A stretch of DNA of 64,000 nt from CAVQBP01 sp963723205. GTDB taxonomy: Bacteria > Bacteroidota > Ignavibacteria > Ignavibacteriales > Ignavibacteriaceae. The stretch spans positions 1 through 64,000 of the forward strand of contig CAVRQC010000044.1 in assembly GCA_963723205.1 (NCBI GenBank), in the 5' to 3' direction. The notes under the pieces are model-generated. The model saw nothing but the letters and a program-made list of their open reading frames with translations, had not been told where the DNA came from and did no database searches. The number at the start of each line of letters is the position of its first letter. Position 1 is the stretch's first letter. The position numbers were made by a program, and so were the translations under genes. Below, piece by piece: positions 1 to 8,036 of this stretch.

Positions 1-2
1 CT

Positions 3-407
3 GATAAACTTCGGCGAATTAAGTATTACGATAAACTAAAAGATAAGCGTCTTGTCTTTCTTACAAATAATTTTCAATTGAAGACTTTATTGATTGCTAA
101 AATTTTCAAAGAACGATGGCAAATAGAATTATTCTTTAAATGGATTAAACAGCATTTAAGAATTAAATCTTTTTATGGTACAACTCCCAATGCAGTTAAA
201 ACACAAATATGGATTGCTGTCTCAGTATATTTACTGGTAGCCATTGTAAAGAAAAGATTAAATATAAATTTGTCACTCTACACTTTTTTACAGATTTTAA
301 GTGTATCAATTTTTGAAAAAAGCCCGATTTTACAGCTTATAAACGATGTTGATTACGAATCTAAAACCTATGCTCCCTCTAACCAATTGAATTTATTCGA
401 CTTATAA
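3..407 (+). CDS. IS4-type transposase, C-terminal part, cut by the window edge
   Basis: The frame is open from base 3 with no start in the window, so this is the last 134 codons of a larger gene. The segment ERWQIELFFKWIKQHLRIK holds the glutamate of the DDE catalytic triad in the R-x-W-x-IE-x-FFK context of IS4-family transposases, followed by the usual C-terminal region ending in NLFDL. The enzyme cuts and rejoins the ends of its own insertion sequence. The right end of the element probably lies just after the stop, near the ATTGGACAGTAG stretch at 406-417, but the left end is outside the window so terminal repeats cannot be confirmed. Its last 29 bases overlap, tail to tail, the 3' end of the neighbouring Y1 transposase pseudogene, which suggests that the IS landed in that gene's tail. 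Confidence 0.85.
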   Translation, partial: DKLRRIKYYDKLKDKRLVFLTNNFQLKTLLIAKIFKERWQIELFFKWIKQHLRIKSFYGTTPNAVKTQIWIAVSVYLLVAIVKKRLNINLSLYTFLQILSVSIFEKSPILQLINDVDYESKTYAPSNQLNLFDL

Positions 408-1116
408 TTGGACAGTAGTACAACAAATATTTCGGATTATAATAACTCCACTTCCAGTCATTCCATTTTTTAACTAAGCCTGCTTTAACAGGATCATATA
501 TCACATATTTAACAACTTTCCTAAGTTCCTTACGATTTCTAATAACATGATCATAACTTTCATGCTGCCAAAAAGAGCCTGAACGACTTAAAATTTTATT
601 GCACCTTAAAGCAGTTTTTGATTTCAAATCTTGTAAAATTTTTGTTACTAAATATTGTGAAGTAGTATTTCCATCCTTGGTTTTTAATTTTAATTTGTTC
701 GAAGCTTCGCTTCGAACTACAATATTCGATTTTGGAATAAAGACTATGTGCACATGGTTAGGCATTACAGTATAAGCTATTAAATCATATTGTTTACAAT
801 TCCGTATTAAAACTTCTTCATTAACAATTTGAGAAACTTCAGTTTTATACAACTAATCCGGACCAGTTGAATTACTATTAAACAATTTATCAAATTTATG
901 AAAATAAATACTCTAATATTTTTTATATTCAATAAACCTTTCATTTATAGATTTCATTTCTGCAATCTCTTTTAATTTTACATCTCCTTCATTTTTTAAC
1001 TTTTTAATTATATATAAAGGTAATGAACCCGTTAATCGAAAAGTTACAAAGAATGAATATCCGATTGGTTGAAAATGTGGTAGATTACATTGATAAAATA
1101 TTTTATATTCTTCCAA
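379..1116 (-). pseudogene. REP-associated tyrosine (Y1/HUH) transposase, broken by two in-frame TAG codons
   Basis: Read from 1116 leftwards, the N-terminal part contains LPHFQPIGYSFFVTFRLTGS, the typical opening of REP-associated transposases (IS200-like superfamily, Transposase_17). The frame meets TAG at 913-915, continues as YFHKFDKLFNSNSTGPD, meets a second TAG at 853-855, and then continues with YTVMPNHVHIVF, which holds the HUH (HVH) metal-binding motif, to a stop at 379-381. All three parts are in one frame and together give a family-like length of about 245 codons. The second TAG sits where relatives usually have tryptophan (GP-W-L), so TGG to TAG is the simplest event. The nucleophilic tyrosine is not pinned down but the region ESYDHVIRNRKEL is typical. 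The last residues run into the adjacent IS end. The family nicks single-stranded palindromes; this copy should be inactive. Confidence 0.8.
697..717. repeat. Perfect 9-bp hairpin with TTC triloop inside the Y1 transposase
   Basis: GTTCGAAGC, TTC, GCTTCGAAC form a perfect inverted repeat. It lies in the coding region of the REP-associated transposase pseudogene at a poorly conserved stretch between the HUH motif and the C-terminal half. Hairpins of the same build (7-8 bp stems, TTC or GAA loop) occur at 42.9-43.0 kb. Confidence 0.7.
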
Positions 1117-1181
1117 GGTTATATTGTGAAGATATTATTAATATAAAACTTTTAACTTTTGACTTTTGCCCCTGATATTTT

Positions 1182-1658
1182 TCACTCAGTTATACTTCTT
1201 TTTTCCAACTTACTGTTAAGCTTAATTACTTCGGGAAGAATTGCAGGTCCATACCATGGATGAAGTTCCATTGACAATACGCCAGCCTTTACAGCGGGAT
1301 CAGATTCGGTAAGTCTTTTCGCTTCTTCTATACTTTCTACATTAAAAATAAATATTCCCCGAATATCGGTATCGTCAAGAAAAGGACCGGCAACAATAAG
1401 TTTACCTTCCTTCGCAAGCCTCATTATATTTTTCAGGTGTTCTTTTTGGATTTCTGCTCTCTGAGTGGAATCCTGTGACCGGTTAGGACCTTTTTTAAGA
1501 AATGCCATTACATACTGTTTCATTCCGTATTCATCAGCACCGAGATTTTGAGCTAATGACGAATCATAACCAGCAGTATTGTTCAGTTCCTGAGCTTTAA
1601 TATCGGGGGAAAATATTATGAATGTTAATATAAAAATAATGGAAAAGAATTTTTTCAT
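1182..1658 (-). CDS. Secreted YCII-domain protein
   Basis: 158 residues. An N-terminal signal peptide of about 22 residues (KKFFSIIFILTFIIFSP...KAQ) precedes a YCII-type domain from about residue 48 to 140. The recognisable parts are YVMAFLKKGPN, the QKEHLKNIMRLAKEGKLIVAGPF stretch shown here only in outline, and the SDPAVKAGVLSMELHPWYG end, in which D and H are the conserved polar residues of the fold. YCII proteins are ferredoxin-like dimers related to muconolactone isomerase and dye-decolourising enzymes; their substrate is generally unknown. The exported form is common in Bacteroidota. It lies 11 bases upstream (in map order) of the PGPGW gene on the same strand, so the two are probably co-transcribed. 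Confidence 0.8.
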   Translation of the reverse strand: MKKFFSIIFILTFIIFSPDIKAQELNNTAGYDSSLAQNLGADEYGMKQYVMAFLKKGPNRSQDSTQRAEIQKEHLKNIMRLAKEGKLIVAGPFLDDTDIRGIFIFNVESIEEAKRLTESDPAVKAGVLSMELHPWYGPAILPEVIKLNSKLEKRSITE

Positions 1659-1669
1659 AAAAATTCCTT

Positions 1670-1888
1670 TTAATTTATATCTACACTCTGACGCGACCTT
1701 CCTATTTTAGATTTTATTTTATCCAGAAGATTTCTGGCCCAAACAAATTCTGTTGCAAGTATTGCAAGACCGGCAGGAATAACTAAAGATGCCGGACCGG
1801 GTAATACTATTAATATAATTCCCGTAATCAACACTATAAAACCGATGGTAGCTATTATTATTTTTTTGATTTGCCTGAATGTTTTCAT
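1670..1888 (-). CDS. PGPGW-family small membrane protein
   Basis: 72 residues. One long hydrophobic region of about 40 residues (residues 10-50) contains the family signature LPGPASLVIPAGLAILATEF, followed by a basic tail with KIKSKIGRSR. The family (often annotated as putative transmembrane protein PGPGW) has two re-entrant or tightly packed membrane helices around the PGP turn; its function is not established. It is directly upstream of the YCII gene in the reading direction, 11 bases apart. Confidence 0.8.
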   Translation of the reverse strand: MKTFRQIKKIIIATIGFIVLITGIILIVLPGPASLVIPAGLAILATEFVWARNLLDKIKSKIGRSRQSVDIN

Positions 1889-2051
1889 TCAAAATTCAAG
1901 TTGTTAAATTTTTATCTATTTTTTGAACCTATACTAATACAGGAGATAATAATCCCCGACTTATTATCAAAAAAAATTTTTATAAAAAATTTGTAAACTC
2001 AAGCCCTCTCTGAGGTTACTAATATAACAATAAAACAATAAAGCAAAAAGT

Positions 2052-2813
2052 TTAAATTAAATTAATATCATCAAGAAAAGGCAGATTTTTTCTGATTTTC
2101 GAGACATTCTCTTTATCAACATCTGCAAAAGTTATTTTTTCTTCATTTGTTAAGGATATAATTTCATTTCCCATCGGATCGTAAATGCTGCTGAAACCCG
2201 GGTAATGAAGTTTTGGATCATCTCCTACCCTGTTAACTCCTGCAATGTAACATTGATTTTCAATTGCTCTTGCTTTAAGTAAAGTTCTCCAATGTTCAAT
2301 TCTTGTATCCGGCCAATTAGCAATTACAATTATTAAGTGAACCCTTTCTTTTGCATAAAATCTGAATAGTTCAGGAAATCGCAGATCGTAACAGATTGAC
2401 AATCCAACCTTTAATTCATTTATTTCTGCAATTTTTATTTTCTCACCTTTTTGATAATGATTATCTTCAGTTGAATAAGAGAAAGGATGAATTTTTCTAT
2501 ACTTTGAAATTAATTTGCCATCAGAATTTAGCAGGATTAATGAATTAAAATAGTTCCCTTTATCATTTTCAATTAAACCGGCAGCTACAAAAGTTTGATA
2601 CTTTAAAGCTATATCAGAAAAAAATTTAAAGCTGTCTCCTTTTAAGGATTCATTAAATTTCTCAGACATCATTGTGAAACCGGTTAATGTCATTTCAGGA
2701 AAGATAAGTAAAGATGACTTTATAAAGTCTCTTTTAATAAGTTCTATTATTTTTTTCTTATTTTCTTCTTTTGATTCCCATATGGGATTATACTGAACTA
2801 GTCCTATTTTCAT
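2052..2813 (-). CDS. Carbon-nitrogen hydrolase, nitrilase superfamily, omega-amidase-like
   Basis: 253 residues, full length for a single-domain nitrilase fold. The catalytic triad is visible: Glu in LLIFPEMTLTGF (near residue 40), Lys in SKYRKIHPF, and Cys in VGLSICYDLRFPELFR. The spacing and the RFPEL context match the YafV/omega-amidase branch, which hydrolyses alpha-ketoglutaramate and ketosuccinamate left by glutamine transamination in methionine salvage. No signal peptide, so cytosolic. It stands alone on the minus strand and is divergent from the dap cluster. The substrate is inferred from family resemblance only; a general aliphatic amidase is the alternative. Confidence 0.85.
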   Translation of the reverse strand: MKIGLVQYNPIWESKEENKKKIIELIKRDFIKSSLLIFPEMTLTGFTMMSEKFNESLKGDSFKFFSDIALKYQTFVAAGLIENDKGNYFNSLILLNSDGKLISKYRKIHPFSYSTEDNHYQKGEKIKIAEINELKVGLSICYDLRFPELFRFYAKERVHLIIVIANWPDTRIEHWRTLLKARAIENQCYIAGVNRVGDDPKLHYPGFSSIYDPMGNEIISLTNEEKITFADVDKENVSKIRKNLPFLDDINLI

Positions 2814-2847
2814 AAAAAAAATATTTTATAATTTTACTAAAAAGTAG

Positions 2848-2878
2848 TTGACTAAATTTAAATTAAATATTATGTTTG
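2848..2878 (+). promoter_or_regulatory. Bacteroidota-type promoter upstream of the structured RNA
   Basis: TTG at 2848-2850 and TATGTTTG at 2871-2878 are separated by 20 bases, matching the Bacteroidota housekeeping sigma consensus TTTG-N19-21-TAnnTTTG with a perfect -7 box. A transcript would start at about 2884-2887 and read into the folded RNA and terminator. Confidence 0.55.
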
Positions 2879-2884
2879 ACAAAA

Positions 2885-3022
2885 TTAAATTTGAAAAATG
2901 GGAAATATAACCAACATAAAGAAATCTAAGATAAAGAAAGCCTCACCGCCCAATGGCTGAAGTTGGTTATGTATAACTACATTTTTAAATGAACCGGCTT
3001 TAGCATGAGCCGGTTTTTTTTT
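2885..3022 (+). ncRNA. Candidate structured RNA (leader or small RNA) ahead of dapA
   Basis: Between a Bacteroidota-type promoter and a strong terminator is a stretch of about 130 bases without a reading frame. ATAACCAAC at 2907-2915 is the exact complement of GTTGGTTAT at 2962-2970, and inside it AGCC 2939-2942 can pair with GGCT 2955-2958 around a C-rich loop. A rival hairpin ATGTA-TAAC-TACAT (2969-2982) overlaps the outer stem by two bases, so two folds may exclude each other. No known riboswitch class was recognised, although the place, about 130 bases before a lysine-pathway operon, would suit a metabolite sensor. It could equally be an independent small RNA, since transcription would stop before dapA. 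Confidence 0.4.
2992..3022 (+). terminator. Intrinsic terminator before dapA
   Basis: AACCGGCT (2992-2999), loop TTAGCATG, AGCCGGTT (3008-3015) form a perfect 8-bp GC-rich stem that runs straight into nine T residues. This is the clearest rho-independent terminator in the window. It lies 130 bases upstream of the dapA start on the same strand. Confidence 0.8.
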
Positions 3023-3151
3023 GTACTTTTTAAATAATTAATAATTGGAATGTGAATGTACCAGTCATCTCTAAGTTTTATTTTAATATTATATTTTATT
3101 TTTAGGTAACTGGCACATAGATTTACAAAATAATAAAAATACGGAGGTAAT

Positions 3152-4036
3152 ATGTTTCAGGGAGCAGGAACAGCAATGATAACTCCTTTTGATGAAGATA
3201 TGAATGTTGATTATCAATCGCTAAAGAAATTTACCCGGTTCCAGGTAGATGAAGGTATAAATGCTTTAATTGTTTTAGGTACTACAGGTGAAGCTCCAAC
3301 TATAAATGAAGATGAAAGAAATAAGATAATTGAAACTGTAGTTAATGAAGTTAACGGAAAAATTCCGGTAATTGTGGGTACGGGAACAAACGATACAAAA
3401 AAAGTTGCAGCATTAAACAAGTCTGCCGAAAAATTAAAAGTTGATGGATTATTAATAGTAAATCCTTATTATAATAAAGGTACACAGCAAAGCCTGGTTG
3501 AACATTACAAATATATTTCAGAAAGAACCACCCTCCCTATTTTACTCTATAACGTTCCAAGCAGAACCGGCATGAATATTTTACCTGAGACTGCCATTAC
3601 TATTAGTGAACAATGTAAAAATGTTAAAGGAATTAAAGAAGCAAGCGGCAACATTTCTCAAATAGGTAAATTATTTGCTTTAAGAAAACCGGGATTCCAT
3701 GTCTATTCAGGTAATGATGATCAGACTTTACCTATTATAGCATTTGGAGGTTCAGGAATTGTTTCTGTCTTTTCTAATGTGTTCCCGAAACAAATGACTG
3801 AATTAACAAGCAGTCTGCTTAAAGGTGATATGGATAAAGCGCGGTCGTTAAATAAAAAATATTTGAAATTTATGAATGCTCTTTTTGTTGAAACCAGTCC
3901 TACACCGGTAAAATATGCAGTTAGTCTGAAGGGTTATTGTAAAAATATACTAAGACTTCCGCTAACCAAGGCTTCCCCGGATACTGAATCTCTTGTAAAA
4001 GCTGAAGCAGAGAAATTGCAGGTAGAATATGCATAA
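3152..4036 (+). CDS. dapA: 4-hydroxy-tetrahydrodipicolinate synthase
   Basis: 294 residues, the usual length. It condenses pyruvate with aspartate semialdehyde, the first committed step to diaminopimelate and lysine, in the cytosol. A TIM-barrel aldolase of the DHDPS family is clear: GTTGE with Thr44/Thr45, Tyr133 in LLYNVPSRTG, Arg138, and the Schiff-base lysine Lys162 in GIKEASGN. A good ribosome site (GGAGGT, 3143-3148) precedes ATG. It is first in the dapA-dapB-dapH-lysC series and overlaps dapB by 8 bases, indicating translational coupling. Confidence 0.97.
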   Translation: MFQGAGTAMITPFDEDMNVDYQSLKKFTRFQVDEGINALIVLGTTGEAPTINEDERNKIIETVVNEVNGKIPVIVGTGTNDTKKVAALNKSAEKLKVDGLLIVNPYYNKGTQQSLVEHYKYISERTTLPILLYNVPSRTGMNILPETAITISEQCKNVKGIKEASGNISQIGKLFALRKPGFHVYSGNDDQTLPIIAFGGSGIVSVFSNVFPKQMTELTSSLLKGDMDKARSLNKKYLKFMNALFVETSPTPVKYAVSLKGYCKNILRLPLTKASPDTESLVKAEAEKLQVEYA

Positions 4037-4685
4037 AATTAAATATGGAATAATCGGCCCTTCGGGAAGAATGGGAAAAGAAATAAAATCTCTTATGGAT
4101 GAATACGGGAATACTTTAGTCTTTACTTTCGATATTGACGGAGAATGGCAGGAAGATACTCCACAAGTAATTATAGATTTTTCTTCTCCAAATGCTTTTG
4201 ATAAAGGTACCGATTATGCGCTAAAGTTTAAAGCTGCACTTGTTAACGGGACAACAGGATTAAAAGAAGAACATATAAATAAACTAAAAAGTATTTCAAA
4301 AAATATCCCGGTAGTTCAAAGTTTTAATTTTTCTTTGGGAATCCAGATGCTACTCAAATGTACTGAAATTCTGAAAGAGAAATTACCTGATTGGGATATG
4401 GAGGTAAGCGAAACTCACCACCGGTTTAAGAAAGATAAACCTTCGGGGACTGCATTAATGATAAAAGATGTTCTTGGCAAAGATATTAATATCTCATCTT
4501 TACGACTCGGTAATGTAGCAGGTGAACATACTGTTTATTTTGGAGGTCTTGGTGAAGTTATTTCAGTTAAACATACGGCTTTATCTAGAAGAACTTTTGC
4601 AGAAGGTGCTGTTAAATCTGCTTATTTTTTATTAGATAAATCAAAAGGATTCTATACAATTAAAGATGTTCTTTTTAATTCTTAA
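4029..4685 (+). CDS. dapB: 4-hydroxy-tetrahydrodipicolinate reductase, short form
   Basis: 218 residues, shorter than the 240-270 of most DapB but like the compact form known in some thermophiles and clostridia. The Rossmann loop GPSGRMG is at residues 10-16; the substrate site ETHHRFKKDKPSGTA (residues 128-142) holds His130/His131 and Lys137. It reduces the dapA product to tetrahydrodipicolinate with NAD(P)H. The part between the first strand and IIDFSSP (residues 30-53) is trimmed, which accounts for the small size. The start overlaps the end of dapA by 8 bases. Confidence 0.93.
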   Translation: MHKIKYGIIGPSGRMGKEIKSLMDEYGNTLVFTFDIDGEWQEDTPQVIIDFSSPNAFDKGTDYALKFKAALVNGTTGLKEEHINKLKSISKNIPVVQSFNFSLGIQMLLKCTEILKEKLPDWDMEVSETHHRFKKDKPSGTALMIKDVLGKDINISSLRLGNVAGEHTVYFGGLGEVISVKHTALSRRTFAEGAVKSAYFLLDKSKGFYTIKDVLFNS

Positions 4686-4699
4686 CAAATGAGGGCTTA

Positions 4700-5398
4700 A
4701 TGGATTCATACGAGGTTATTAATTATATCGCTCAATCTAAGAAAAAGACTCCGGTTAAAGTTTATTTACAGGGGGAGCTGGATAAAATCGATTTTAAGAA
4801 TCTGGATTATTACGGCAGTAATATATCCGGAATACTATTTTGTGAATTGAGTGAATTCCAGGAATTTATTGAAAAGAATAAATCTTTTATAACAAAATAT
4901 AAAACGGAAGTTGACAGAAGAAACTCTGCAATTCCTTTAGCAGATTTAACAAAATATAATTGCAGGATCGAGCCGGGAGCTGTTATAAGAGACCTGGTAG
5001 AAATCGGAAACAACTGTGTAATTATGATGGGTGCAGTTTTGAATATCGGCGCTGTTATTGGTGAAAAGACAATGATAGATATGAATGTTGTCGTAGGAGG
5101 AAGAGCAGTTGTTGGAAATAATTGCCATATCGGTGCAGGAGCTGTGCTGGCAGGAGTTATTGAACCGCCAAGCGCTGATCCTGTAATAATCGGAGATAAC
5201 GTTTTGGTAGGTGCTAATGCAGTAATTTTAGAAGGTGTCAAAGTTGGAAAAGGAGCAGTTATTGCAGCAGGTTCTGTTGTAGTTTCAGATGTTGAAGAAT
5301 ACACAGTTGTTGCAGGTGTTCCTGCCAAAATGCTTAAAAAGGTTGATAAAAAAACCGAGCAAAAAACTCAATTAATTAGTGAACTCAGAAATTTATAG
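4700..5398 (+). CDS. dapH: Tetrahydrodipicolinate N-acetyltransferase
   Basis: 232 residues. An alpha/beta N-terminal domain (residues 1-85, beginning MDSYEVINYIAQSKKKTPVK) is followed by a left-handed parallel beta-helix of hexapeptide repeats (about residues 90-205; for example IEPGAV, IGNNCV, IGAVIG, IGAGAV). The N-terminal domain marks the DapH (YkuQ) acetyltransferase and not the succinylating DapD. It transfers acetyl from acetyl-CoA to tetrahydrodipicolinate. It follows dapB by 14 bases. This selects the acetylase variant of the DAP pathway and fits the M20 deacetylase found at 6.8 kb. Confidence 0.93.
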   Translation: MDSYEVINYIAQSKKKTPVKVYLQGELDKIDFKNLDYYGSNISGILFCELSEFQEFIEKNKSFITKYKTEVDRRNSAIPLADLTKYNCRIEPGAVIRDLVEIGNNCVIMMGAVLNIGAVIGEKTMIDMNVVVGGRAVVGNNCHIGAGAVLAGVIEPPSADPVIIGDNVLVGANAVILEGVKVGKGAVIAAGSVVVSDVEEYTVVAGVPAKMLKKVDKKTEQKTQLISELRNL

Positions 5399-5408
5399 GG
5401 CAAAATTA

Positions 5409-6605
5409 ATGAAAGTAGTAACTCATAAATACGGCGGTAGCTCTGTAGCAACAACAGAAAAAATTAAAGGTGTTGCAGAAAAAATTTCCTTGAGGGTAAA
5501 AGACGGTTATAAATTAATTGTTGTTGTTTCCGCAATGGGGAAAACAACTGACGGTTTAATTAAGCTGGCCAAAGAAATTACGGAGTATCCTTCATTAAGA
5601 GAAATGGATATGCTTCTGACAACCGGTGAACAAGTATCGGCATCGCTTCTTTCTATTGCTTTAACAAGTATGGGATTAAAAAGTATATCATTAAACGGAT
5701 ACCAGGCCGGGATAATTACAATGGGAAATTTTTCCGAAGCAAGAATTAAGAATTTTGACAAAGACAAGATCCAGAATTTACTTAAGAAAAATGACGTTAT
5801 AGTAATTACAGGTTTCCAGGGAATTAATGAAGAAGGAGAATTAACTACTTTAGGAAGAGGCGGTTCAGATACATCTGCTGTAGCACTTGCCGCCGCTTTA
5901 GGAATTACATGTGAAATTTACAGCGATGTGGCAGGGATTTTTACTGTAGATCCGAAACTACACCCAACTGCTAAGAAAATAAAATATATTACTTATGACG
6001 AAATGCTGGAACTGGCAAGTCTCGGAGCTAAAGTGCTTCACAGCCGCTCTGTTGAAATTGCCAAAAAGTTCGGAATTAAAATTTATTGTGGTTCAACTTT
6101 TTCAAATGAGGAGGGTAGCTACGTGGTAGACGAAAACGATATTATCGAACAACCGGTCGTAACAGGTATGAGTGTTATGGATAATGAAACTCAGGTTACT
6201 ATTAACAATTTGCCTGTAGATTTTAAACTGGTAAAAACTCTCTTTGAAAAGATAGCTGTTGCCGGTTTAAATGTCGATATGATTTCAATTATTAATTATG
6301 AAGAAAATCTTTCTGTTTCTTTTACTATAATTGAAGATAAAAAACTTGAACTTGAAAAGACTCTGAATAAAGTATTAAAAGAGCTTGAAGGCTGGAAAAT
6401 TGAATACTATGCCGGCTATGTAAAACTTTCGACAGTCGGTATCGGGATGAAATCAAGTGTCGGTGTGGCTTCAAGATTTTTCAGGGCTCTCCAGGATATT
6501 CCTATAAAACTGGTTACCACTTCTGAAATAAGAATCTCCTGTCTGATCGAAGCAAAATATAAACAAGATGCTGTTGATGCTATCGTTAAAGAATTTGAGT
6601 TGTAG
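5409..6605 (+). CDS. lysC: Aspartate kinase
   Basis: 398 residues from ATG 5409; an upstream in-frame ATG at 5379 lies inside dapH and adds ten residues before the normal beginning MKVVTHKYGGSSVA. The kinase domain starts with KYGGSS and includes GFQGINEEGELTTLGRGGSD, the substrate and ATP-binding loop. Two ACT domains fill roughly residues 255-398 and would bind the feedback effector, normally lysine and/or threonine. It phosphorylates aspartate in the first step towards lysine, DAP, threonine and methionine. It is last in the tight dap series (10 bases after the dapH stop). Confidence 0.95.
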   Translation: MKVVTHKYGGSSVATTEKIKGVAEKISLRVKDGYKLIVVVSAMGKTTDGLIKLAKEITEYPSLREMDMLLTTGEQVSASLLSIALTSMGLKSISLNGYQAGIITMGNFSEARIKNFDKDKIQNLLKKNDVIVITGFQGINEEGELTTLGRGGSDTSAVALAAALGITCEIYSDVAGIFTVDPKLHPTAKKIKYITYDEMLELASLGAKVLHSRSVEIAKKFGIKIYCGSTFSNEEGSYVVDENDIIEQPVVTGMSVMDNETQVTINNLPVDFKLVKTLFEKIAVAGLNVDMISIINYEENLSVSFTIIEDKKLELEKTLNKVLKELEGWKIEYYAGYVKLSTVGIGMKSSVGVASRFFRALQDIPIKLVTTSEIRISCLIEAKYKQDAVDAIVKEFEL

Positions 6606-6801
6606 CTAAGAAACGTATTGTTTAATTGCTAAATGGTTTAATTGCTTTCAGCCAAGAACTAAATTGGAGAATCTTCTGACTTTTAAAGAAATTGCTTTAA
6701 TATGCGAATAGATTCGCTGTGACTAACAATTTAACGATTTCTTTGGTAGAATTAATATTTTCTGTCTATTTATAATTATTTATTAAATTATAAAAAAAAT
6801 A

Positions 6802-7914
6802 ATGTTTTTATCACCAAAAGAACTTCGCCATCAGATGCATCAGATCCCGGAGTTAATGTTCCGGGAATTTGAGACAACACAGCTTATATTAGATAATCTT
6901 GAAAACCTTCCTGGTATTAAAATCCACAGACCGATTGAGACCGGGCTTATAGTTGAGTATTCCGTTAATGATGGAGATTATCTTTTATTCAGAGCGGATA
7001 TTGATGCACTTCCAATTAAAGAAGAAACAGGTGTTTCTTTTTCATCGAAAAATGACTGCATGCATGCCTGCGGCCATGATGTTCATTCTTCCATTCTTTA
7101 TGGATTTATTAATTACTGCATTTCTGAAATGGTAAATCAGAATATTATTTTTCTATTTCAGCCTGCTGAAGAAGGCGGCGGCGGTGCAAAAAAAATTATT
7201 GATACAGGTATTCTGAAACAATTTAACATTAGTAAAGCATTTGCACTGCACGTTACAGATGAATATCCTGTTGGAACAGCGGCTTCGACTCCGGGAGTCT
7301 TGTTTGCTTCCTCCCTGGAAGCAAATATTAAATTTAAAGGTAAAAGTGCTCATGTTGCATTCCCTTATGAAGGAATCAATGCTTTTAATGCGTTAAGACT
7401 TTTTTTAGATGCGGTTGATAAAATTCCTAAAAATATAGAAGAACCAACCTTGATAGGAGTCGGGAAAATCTCTGCCGGGACCGTACGAAATATTGTTCCG
7501 TCATCCGCCGAACTGGAAAGTACAATAAGGGCACTCACCTCAGAAAAAGCTTTAAATTACTATGATAATTTAGTACAGATTCTAGAAGGAATAAAAATAT
7601 CAACGGGTGCTGATTTTATTATAGAAAAAGGAGCGCACTACAACCAGGTTAATGTAGATCCAGTACTGTACGATATATGCATGAAAAGCATATCACCAAA
7701 ATTTAATTTTATTGACTGCGGATATAAAATGACCGGAGAAGACTTCGGCTTTTTTACTGACCTTTATCCTTCTTTTATGTGCTGGCTTGGCACCAGGCAG
7801 CCGGATACAGCAAAATACGGGCTGCATCATCCAAAATTTCTCCCTGATGATTCTATTATTGATTTAGGTGTTGAAGCATATAAGTTAATCCTCAGTAAAG
7901 AAACAAGTCGCTAA
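6802..7914 (+). CDS. M20-family amidohydrolase, probable N-acetyl-diaminopimelate deacetylase
   Basis: 370 residues, M20D type. Metal ligands are visible in HACGHD (Cys90, His92) and PAEEGGGGAKKI (Glu123/Glu124), with a further histidine in GLHHPKF near the C-terminus. M20D enzymes deacylate hippurate, IAA conjugates or N-acetyl-LL-diaminopimelate. Directly following dapA-dapB-dapH-lysC with a DapH of the acetyl type, the DAP deacetylase role (YkuR-like) is the best reading; this is inference from context. The gap of 196 bases after lysC means it may have its own promoter. The matching N-acetyl-DAP aminotransferase is not in the window. Confidence 0.85.
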   Translation: MFLSPKELRHQMHQIPELMFREFETTQLILDNLENLPGIKIHRPIETGLIVEYSVNDGDYLLFRADIDALPIKEETGVSFSSKNDCMHACGHDVHSSILYGFINYCISEMVNQNIIFLFQPAEEGGGGAKKIIDTGILKQFNISKAFALHVTDEYPVGTAASTPGVLFASSLEANIKFKGKSAHVAFPYEGINAFNALRLFLDAVDKIPKNIEEPTLIGVGKISAGTVRNIVPSSAELESTIRALTSEKALNYYDNLVQILEGIKISTGADFIIEKGAHYNQVNVDPVLYDICMKSISPKFNFIDCGYKMTGEDFGFFTDLYPSFMCWLGTRQPDTAKYGLHHPKFLPDDSIIDLGVEAYKLILSKETSR

Positions 7915-8036
7915 AATAAACGATGACCAGTTTAACCGCTAATTAAAAGTAATTTTCACTAAATATATAGCAATTGAATTGGAGAAATTCGTGATAATTA
8001 GTGGCGGAATTTTTAACATTTTTAGGAATAAATTAT

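Noticed and set aside
2885..3022. Lysine riboswitch before dapA
   Set aside because: The conserved lysine-riboswitch core was not found and the RNA is shorter than that class, so I report only an unassigned structured RNA.
4810..5328. Long minus-strand frame opposite dapH
   Set aside because: It is the antisense shadow of the hexapeptide repeats, with low-complexity Thr/Pro/Ile composition.
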